Of a stretch of 13,242 bases of DNA, positions 7,857 through 13,242 are shown piece by piece. The notes under the pieces are model-generated. The model saw only the letters and a list, made by a program, of their open reading frames with translations. It was not told the DNA's origin and did not search any database. Positions within the stretch are counted from its first letter, which is position 1, and each line of letters opens with the position of its first letter. The position numbers were made by a program, and so were the translations under genes. The stretch comes from Pavlovales sp. CCMP2436 (Eukaryota > Haptophyta > Pavlovophyceae > Pavlovales): the NCBI GenBank assembly GCA_026770615.1, contig MU631366.1, forward strand, positions 260,200 through 273,441, written 5' to 3'.

Positions 7857-8588
7857 CGTCGTCGGTTCATAACGACGTCACCCTCGCGAGTGAATTCGCC
7901 GTGCCCGCAGGTACCTCCAGCTGCGCCTGTGCGCTGAAAGCCCATCACTGACAAAAAATTACATCGTTGAGTTGCCAAAGGTGCCCAAGTCCTCACCAAC
8001 GTTGCCGTCACCGCGTCAGGCCCGCCGGTTTCTTTTTCCGTCGTCGTCACCACTGCTGCTCTCGTCAATCGATCTCGAGTGTTTGCCGGGTTTGCCCACC
8101 CAGTTCGCCACACGGGAGTCGGGAGATGGCACCACCACCAGCTCCTCGGTCCATAACTCGCGCGCGCGGGCTGCTGGCAACAGCAGTGGAGATCGGTCAG
8201 CGCGCCAGTCGAGAGTCGTCGTCGATCGTCGCGTGTCTGAACTGATCAGCGGTGGGGACGGTATCCGTGTGCTCCGGCTCTTAGAAAGCCCCGCAGGGCC
8301 CCCGGGGGCCCCGCCGGAGGCGCCTATGTGACTAACATATAACTAACTTGTCACATAGCCCGGGGGCCCACGGGGCCCCACGGATACCGCGGATAATCCC
8401 CGTACGTTACGCCTTTTCTAAGAGCCGGCATGTGCTCGTGGTGGATCCCTGGAGTGTTTTTCCGGTTTTTTCAACGTCATTTCTATGCGATCCCCAACTA
8501 GAAACAGCTTTTAAAAAAGACAAACAAAGAGATCTCACCTTCGCCCAACTTGCTCAGCACCTGCAGGCAGCTTCCGGCCAACTTCGAG
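7857..8588. other. Upstream region of the four-span membrane protein gene
   Basis: This stretch contains the probable promoter and 5' untranslated region of the plus-strand gene starting at 8589, and a compact inverted-repeat element at 8268-8437. Open frames across 7967-8331 begin with non-ATG codons and are Ser/Arg/Pro-rich without domain features, so they were not called as genes. Confidence 0.4.
8268..8437. repeat. MITE-like element with 13-bp inverted ends, 7-bp direct flanks and internal palindromes
   Basis: CGGCTCTTAGAAA (8275-8287) and its exact reverse complement (8415-8427) form inverted ends. TGTGCTC occurs directly before the left end (8268-8274) and again at 8431-8437, three bases after the right end, like a target-site duplication. 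Inside are a 16-bp perfect palindrome (8296-8311), a CTATGTGA / TCACATAG pair (8324-8331, 8351-8358) and G/C blocks that pair across the centre. GTATCCGTG at 8261-8269 also pairs with 8379-8387, crossing the outer pairing. No coding potential. Confidence 0.6.
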
Positions 8589-9400
8589 ATGGCGGCGCAG
8601 CACACTCAGCTCGCCGGGCGCGATTACCCGATGGAGGATTCGCAGCCCATGCCGCAGTCCGTTGCCGCCGCCGCCGCCACCGCCGCCGTCACCACCGCTA
8701 GCCCCGCAGCCGCCGCCGCCAGCGACTTGCGCGAGCCCCTGCGCCCGCCCTTGCGCGAGGACAGCGAGCCCATCCCGCAGGTGGCAGTGCTCCCCTCAGG
8801 CGAGATGGTGTACCTCTCGAAGGAGAACCCGTACAATCGCGCCTTCGCCGAGAACAACGCCGAACCGGGCACGTACGGGCCGGGGGACGACCCGTACGCT
8901 GCCGGCTCTATCCCTCCCGCGCTGCTGGCCCAATACCAGCAGCCACTGATTCTCGAGCGGATGGGACGCATCGTGCGGCTCCTCGCCATGTTTGACCTGG
9001 TGCGCGCATGCGCGCTGTGGCTGGCGGGGAGGGTCGGGGGTGGGGGGCAGTGCCAACCTGGCAGCTATGGGCAGGGTGCGGTCTTGCCCTGTGCGGCGGC
9101 CCCACCCCCGTGCCCCTGCACCCTCCCCTCTCACCCTCGGTCTTTGCCTCTCATTGCCTCTCTCGTGCGCAGATATTCTCGCTGATGAACGTCTTGGCCA
9201 GAATGTGGCCGGCGGCCATCACTGCGGTCATGGCCTACTGCGGCTACGTGGGCGCGCGCATGTTCCGCCGCGACTTGACACGCGTGTACCTCTTCTATTT
9301 GATTTTCATCGCAATCGTGCGAATCTCCGTCACGGTGCGTGTGGGCGGTTGTGGGCTGGCAAGAGGGGCTGTCTCTTGTGTATGATTATTATGGTTTTTG

Positions 9401-9438
<38 letters not shown>

Positions 9439-9969
9439 ATTATTAACATTATTTGCAATTTGACGCGCGTGTACCTCCTCTATCTCATCTTCATTGCAAT
9501 CGTGCGAATTTCCGTCACGGTACGTGTGGGTGGTTGTGGGCTGGCGAGGGGGGCTGTCTCTTGTATATGATTATTATGGTTTTTTTTTTTTTTTTTTTTT
9601 TTCTATTGTAGTGGTATTATTATAGTATTATTCGCGAGGTTGCCCTTCCCTCTCCGTGCGAGCGCCGCTGGATCGAATCTGAGGTGGTACTTATTATGCC
9701 CGCTACCTGCTCTGCCCCTCATGTCCAATACCCGTTACCTAACTGAGTTTCCCATGCCCCTGGCTGGCCCTGACTGCCCGCAGGTCCACTGGTCAATCGA
9801 GCCAAACGTATCTTTCTCGGCGCAGATCTTCCTCGTGGTGAGCTCTCTACTGCAGCTCGTGATCGCGCACTTCGTGTGGCGCTTCTACTCGCTGCTGCCC
9901 ACGTCGGAGGAGGAGAGTCGCTTCATCCAGATGGTGGCGGAGCACCAGTCCGGGCGCGGGCTCGTCTGA
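8589..9969 (+). CDS. Predicted four-span membrane protein of unknown function, three exons
   Basis: Exons 8589-8999, 9173-9334 and 9784-9969 (TGA) give 137 + 54 + 61 = 252 residues. Introns 9000-9172 (173 nt) and 9335-9783 (449 nt) are GT-AG and phase 0 (CTG|GTGCGC to GCGCAG|ATATTC; ACG|GTGCGT to CCGCAG|GTCCAC). Residues 1-120 are soluble and low-complexity (Ala run near 26-45, Pro-rich) and include SGEMVYLSKENPYNRAF. Predicted spans are about 128-147, 150-166, 175-194 and 203-225, with basic residues (RMFRRDLTR, 166-174) between spans 2 and 3 and an acidic tail (TSEEESRF, 231-238). The start ATG has G at -3 and +4. I recognise no family; it could be a conserved eukaryotic orphan. The end of exon 2, with its donor, is duplicated in intron 2. 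Confidence 0.82.
9275..9584 (+). repeat. 125-bp direct duplication of an exon end plus its 5' splice site
   Basis: Block A (9275-9399) covers the last 60 nt of exon 2 and 65 nt of intron. Block B (9460-9584) repeats it without indels; I count 12 differences. Of seven on the coding side, six are synonymous and one is Phe to Leu. B has its own donor ACG|GTACGT at 9520. The blocks are separated by an ATT microsatellite. Confidence 0.92.
9403..9450. repeat. ATT microsatellite in intron 2 of the membrane-protein gene
   Basis: A TTG/ATT run changes into an almost pure (ATT)n tract, then AACATT units. It fills the gap between the two duplicated blocks. Confidence 0.9.
9580..9602 (+). repeat. Poly(T) run of 23
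   Basis: The T run follows block B at the point where block A passes into the ATT microsatellite, and is followed by CTATTGTAG, a decoy 3' splice-site-like sequence. Confidence 0.9.
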
Positions 9970-10332
9970 CGAAGGGGATGCAGAAGGGGATGTAGAAATG
10001 CTGTATTTATGTTTCCGCTGCCTGCTGCCTGACGTCTGGCCGTATCCGGCTGAGTGGCGTGCGAGCAGTCACAGGGGCATGATTCGGTCATACGGGACCG
10101 CCTGCTGACGACGGCGCGTGCGGCGCATCTGCTTTTGACGACCGGGGGGGTGAGCACGGGCGCAGAGCAGCGCCAAATGTACAGCAAGCTTGCGGTGCAG
10201 GCCGAGTGGCTGCTCAGCCTGGCCGCTGCGGAGCACGGACAGACTGTCGGACTGATTGGCATGGCATTTAGAACTCCGCCTATGTACAAGTTAAAATTGG
10301 CTGGTGCGCTCGACTTTAAAAGTAACTAGTTT
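9970..10332. other. Downstream region of the membrane-protein gene, no gene called
   Basis: It probably includes the 3' untranslated region. A plus-strand frame at 10054-10329 begins with GTG and lacks an ATG until midway, with no recognisable domain, so it was not called. No RNA gene was seen. Confidence 0.45.
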
Positions 10333-10748
10333 ATGGGTCGAAATCCGAATTAGTGGCGCGATTCCGCACGGGGGAGGGGGAAAAATGGTGGCCGGGACGA
10401 AGAAGTAGACATTGGTCACCCCTGCGCGCTAAGTGTCAATAGCTGATGTCGAATAGAGCCCTCCTCGACAGTCGGAGCCCACCTCGTGTGCCTCCCAGGT
10501 GCCTTTAGGGTCGACATCATACTTCGTGTAACTAACATTTCCGATTCTTAGCGTTCGGAAGCGAAAAGAAAATTATTATGGTTCCCGAAGTGGTGCCGCG
10601 AAGTTCGCTGCAGATTCGTGAATGGGTCAAAATCCGAATTAGTGGCCAGTCCGGGGGAAAAATAGAAAAAAGTCCGGTGAAAATCCTCCGGGGCAACTCA
10701 GGAACCGGAGGTGGTGCCGCGGAGTTTGTTGCAGATTCGTGAATGGGG
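10333..10748 (+). repeat. Three diverged fragments of a second repeat family
   Basis: The fullest copy is 10589-10646 (GTGGTGCCGCG ... GCAGATTCGTGAATGGGT ... AATCCGAATTAGTGGC). Its right half recurs at 10333-10358 and its left half at 10710-10748. G-rich and A-rich stretches follow the first two copies (GGGGGAAAAAT). No ORF of protein-like quality is present. Confidence 0.75.
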
Positions 10749-10781
10749 CACCGCCCCATTCACGAATCTGCAACAAACTCC
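10721..10781. repeat. Perfect inverted repeat, 29-bp arms with 3-nt loop
   Basis: The arm 10721-10749 is the exact reverse complement of 10753-10781, separated only by ACC. The left arm belongs to the repeat family at 10589 and 10710; the right arm is its mirrored copy and then passes into unrelated sequence. This is a potential cruciform or long RNA hairpin. Confidence 0.93.
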
Positions 10782-10861
10782 TGTGTGTATGGTAAGTTAC
10801 GAACCAGGACAGTTTTCAGATTCCATGGTCCGAAATCGCCTTTTCTCAGCTTCCCCAGTGT

Positions 10862-11075
10862 GTTTAGCGTGGTCTTGCGGGATCTTGCGTGTTCTGCGTG
10901 TTCTTGCTGGATCCTGCGTGGTCTGCGATGGTCTGGCTGGGGAAGGGGTGGGGTGCGGGCGTGCGTCTGCTGGGGTCTTCGTGGTGCCGGGTGGTGTCAA
11001 ACTGTCCTCGTGGGAAATCCTGCTCGTGGGCTTTGCGGGTCTTGTGGTCTTGCGTGGTCGTGCAACGTGCGTGCG
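10862..11075 (+). repeat. Degenerate short tandem-like repeats of GTGGTCTTGCG type
   Basis: Units such as GTGGTCTTGCG, GGATCTTGCGT, GTTCTGCGT, GTTCTTGCT, GGATCCTGCGT and GGTCTGCGAT follow one another at 10870-10940, and similar units return at 11036-11075. Open frames here on both strands are by-products of the repeats. No gene is supported. Confidence 0.55.
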
Positions 11076-11090
11076 CTGCGGGGGTACTGA

Positions 11091-11160
11091 ACTTGACAAT
11101 AACTGACAAAAACTGACAAATACTAACAAATACTAAAAAACGCTTATAAATGCTTATAAT
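11091..11160 (+). repeat. Tandem ACTGACAAA-type repeat and GCTTATAA doublet
   Basis: About four or five decaying units of roughly 10 bp (ACTTGACAAT, AACTGACAAA, AACTGACAAA, TACTAACAAA, TACTAAAAAA), then GCTTATAAAT and GCTTATAATA. It borders the inverted repeat that precedes the LINE. Confidence 0.75.
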
Positions 11161-11164
11161 ATAA

Positions 11165-11197
11165 ACGCCAGCTTGAATCCCTATCAGTAAATATAAA
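11165..11197 (-). repeat. Short inverted copy of the dispersed repeat's inner end, left flank of the LINE
   Basis: The 24 bases from 11165 to 11188 match the end of the repeat arm in copies 1-3, followed by AATATAAAT. The same 33-34 bp occur in reverse complement at 13126-13159 with one extra base, so the LINE lies between inverted copies. The left copy lacks the rest of the repeat. Confidence 0.88.
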
Positions 11198-11203
11198 TGG
11201 CAT

Positions 11204-13125
11204 TTATGTTATGTTATGATGCCCCTTCTACCGCCTGGGGCGCAGTCTCTGCGTCCAGGAGGCCCCGGGTGTCAGCGTCTGAGCGTCAATCTGCTGAGCT
11301 TTAACGTCACCTTGCGGTGATACCAAAGCGCCGACAGAGCTTCGAGCAGGCGATTTCGTTCGGGTTTTCTTGAAAATGGGTTTCACGTCCGGTAGTCTCG
11401 TCAGTTTGCGCCAGGATGCCTTGTCTTGTGCGGCCTTGCCCCAGCTCGTCGAGACGCCAACGCCGACTGCTTGCCCGTCAAGGTTGAAGCCGACGTTGTT
11501 GAGCTCGCGAGTTAGGTCGTGTCCGTTGGAGATCAGCGGTCGCCCGTTGCGTCGCGGTGCGTTGACCCACGATGTCATGAACATGCGAGGAAGTCTCGAA
11601 ATGCTCATGCGCATCACATGTCCCGCCCAGCGTAATTTCCGATCGGAGATGTACTGGTCGATGTCTGTGATGCCGAGGGCGACGTACTGCGGCGCGAGGG
11701 CAGCGTACTTGAAGATGTACTCGGAGGAGGAAGCGCGCAGCGGCTTTTTCCTCGCCATCGCTCGCACGCAGCGGCTGTGGAACGCGCTCAGCTTTTGCCG
11801 CAGCTTTGAGGTCAGGACCCAGGATTCGCAGCCGTAGAGCAAGACACCGAGCACGAGGCATCGGTAGAGCTTGCCCTTGGAGGCGAGTGGGAGCGACGTG
11901 GAGCCGTGGTTTTGATTGAAGACGTACCTCCGCAGACAGCCAAAGGCTGCGGCTGCAGATCGGATCCTGTGCTCGATCTCGTCGTCATCTGTTAGGGATG
12001 AAGAAAAGGTTGAGCCGAGGTACCGAAACCGGTCGGTGAACGTGACGATGCCGAGCGCGTCGTCGATCTTGAGAAAGAGAGTGCCGTTAGTTGTTGGAGA
12101 GTAGCCGGCCGGCGGGTAGAGCATCGCCTCAGTCTTGGACTTTTTGGCGACGGTGCCGTCGGTTGGGTTCATTGTGCCGCAGTGCATCACGAGGGCGAAG
12201 CGTAGCAGGTGCTCTTTGAGCAACCGCGCGCCGAGCTCGAGGTCTGCTCGCGACGTGAAAGGTAGTGCGCCGTCGTCCGCGTAGAGAGACGCCCAGAGGT
12301 TGAAGGGCGTGCCGCCGTCCTCGTTGAGCTTGCGCCCAGCGATCACGTCGTCCTCCTTGGTCAGGAACTCGAGCTGCTTGATCCCCGCCTCTTCGAAGAC
12401 CGGCTCGACCGTCTCAATTGCCGCCTGCTCCACGAAGAGGAAGATGATGGCCGCGAGCGTGTCGCCCTGCTTGACGCCCACCGTTGTCGGCATCTCCACC
12501 TCCACCTCGCCCACCGCCATCCGCACAGTCAGGTCTGTGTGCAGCATGCGAATGAGTTGGACGAGGTGCTCGGGAACTCCGTACCGTAGGAGGATGCCGA
12601 ACATCATCTAGCGGTCTACCGAGTCGAACGCCTTGACGAGGTCGACGTACAGCGTCCACGTGCCCAGCCCGTGCTCCTTCCTCTTGAGCAGAGCCATCTT
12701 GAGCGAGAAGACGCCGTCCGCGCAGCCTCTCCGCCGCATGAAGCCGTTCTAGTACTCAACGCCCACCTTGGAGAGGAGCGTCGCGAGCCTGTCTGCAATG
12801 ATCGAGCCCACCACTTTCGCGACGGCCTCAAGCAGCATGATCCCCGCCAGTTCGACGGGTCGCTCGCGTCTCCCTTCTTCGGTAGCAGCTTGAGCCGCCC
12901 TACGCGCCACTCCTCGAAGCACGTCTCGGCAGCAGCCCGAGTCGTCCCACGCGCCGGCCCAGATCGCCAGAAGTCTAAGATGGTCTCGTGCACGAGCGTC
13001 AGCGTCTCCCCGTTGTCGGTGAGCGCTTGGAAGCACTCCACCGTGAGGCCGCTTTCGCCCGGCGACTTGCCCGTCTTCGCCTTCCTGAAATGTGGCATTA
13101 TGGTACGGAAACCGCACCATCGCAT
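11204..13125 (-). mobile_element. 5'-truncated LINE (non-LTR retrotransposon) remnant
   Basis: On the minus strand the element starts inside the reverse-transcriptase N-terminal region and ends with a short repeated tail of ATAAC units at 11222-11204 instead of poly(A). No endonuclease domain or first ORF is present. Truncation at the 5' end is usual for LINE copies made by target-primed reverse transcription. Both ends abut inverted copies of the dispersed repeat's AT-rich inner end. No clear target-site duplication was found. Confidence 0.85.
11228..13125 (-). pseudogene. LINE reverse transcriptase, broken by one frameshift and two internal stops
   Basis: From about 13100 the frame reads KTGKSPGESGLTVE and LLPKKGDASDPSNWRG, the usual start of a LINE reverse transcriptase. 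At about 12842-12845, in a run of four G on the minus strand, one base appears to be missing; the sense continues in another frame (IMLLEAVAKVVG), with the first catalytic Asp block (YVDLVKAFDS). In-frame TAG codons stand at 12751-12749 and 12609-12607. The remaining 459-codon frame 12607-11228 holds VKQGDTLAA (45-53), the catalytic YADD (109-112), a YLGSTFS block, YGCESWVL and the C-terminal LRWAGHVMRM found in many LINEs. It ends with TAG. The clade cannot be fixed by eye. The long 3' open part suggests a fairly recent loss of function. Confidence 0.9.
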
Positions 13126-13242
13126 ATTTATATTGACTGATAGGGATTCAAGCTGGCGTCTGACTGTTCTGAATGTTTTGCTGGTCTGAGCGCTGCGTCG
13201 CCCATTGCCTGCTGCGTGCCTTAGTCGGCTGCGCTGGCTTGG
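13126..13242 (+). repeat. Dispersed repeat family, copy 3, cut by the window end
   Basis: 13135-13210 matches copy 1 (reverse complement of 89-167) almost without change, and 13211-13241 matches 7391-7419 of copy 2. The AT tract at 13124-13134 is joined to the LINE where copies 1 and 2 have their other arm, so the LINE occupies the AT centre of the repeat. Confidence 0.9.

Noticed and set aside
9580..9611. Poly(T) followed by CTATTGTAG as an alternative 3' splice site of the membrane-protein gene
   Set aside because: Starting exon 3 at 9612 in phase 0 meets a stop (TGA) before 9784. The CCGCAG at 9781-9783 continues the open frame.
10054..10329. 91-codon plus-strand frame downstream of the membrane-protein gene
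   Set aside because: It starts with GTG, has no good ATG or domain, and lies where the 3' untranslated region is expected.
10532..11129. Several open frames on both strands in the repeat-rich stretch
   Set aside because: They are made of repeated units and the hairpin arms (the IHESATNS string recurs because of them). Frames on both strands are equally open.
1..13242. CRISPR array, rRNA or bacterial operon structure
   Set aside because: Repeats present are tandem, inverted or dispersed without regular unique spacers; genes carry introns and are far apart; no rRNA or tRNA signature was found.

Overview
The window looks like nuclear DNA of a GC-rich eukaryotic alga with a secondary red-lineage plastid. 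A haptophyte fits best and a stramenopile is the main alternative; this is inference from sequence features, not a species match. The grounds are: (a) four protein genes become continuous only when short GT-AG introns (about 70 to 450 nt) are removed; (b) a small lumenal-type protein begins with a signal peptide ending ASATA|F, the ASAFAP-type cleavage motif of secondary red plastids, followed by a twin-arginine lumen signal; (c) coding DNA is strongly GC-rich at third positions, while introns and spacers carry AT microsatellites, LINE debris and dispersed repeats.

Layout. 89-240: a dispersed repeat. 717-3916 (minus): a three-exon, about 902-residue coiled-coil protein of unknown role. 3917-4333: a divergent spacer. 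4334-5659 (plus): a two-exon cobS, the enzyme that joins the lower-ligand ribazole to adenosylcobinamide-GDP late in vitamin B12 assembly. 6023-6536 (minus): a two-exon, 124-residue predicted thylakoid-lumen protein, convergent with cobS. 6859-7035 and 7659-7856 (minus): two doubtful small ORFs. 7249-7419: an inverted copy of the first repeat. 8268-8437: a MITE-like inverted-repeat element. 8589-9969 (plus): a three-exon, 252-residue protein with four predicted membrane spans. 10333-11160: repeat-rich DNA including a perfect 29-bp-arm hairpin. 11204-13125 (minus): a decayed, 5'-truncated LINE reverse transcriptase bracketed by inverted copies of the dispersed repeat's end. 13126-13242: a third full repeat copy running off the window.

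The genes do not form a pathway. cobS implies that the alga can rebuild or remodel the lower ligand of scavenged corrinoids, and the lumen protein indicates photosynthesis. The most unusual signal is structural. In two unrelated genes (the coiled-coil gene and the four-span membrane gene), the last part of an exon together with its 5' splice site is duplicated inside the following intron, with an AT-rich triplet or hexamer microsatellite lying between the real splice site and its copy. In the membrane gene, six of the seven coding-side differences between exon and copy are synonymous. No complete new defence or metabolic system was recognised.
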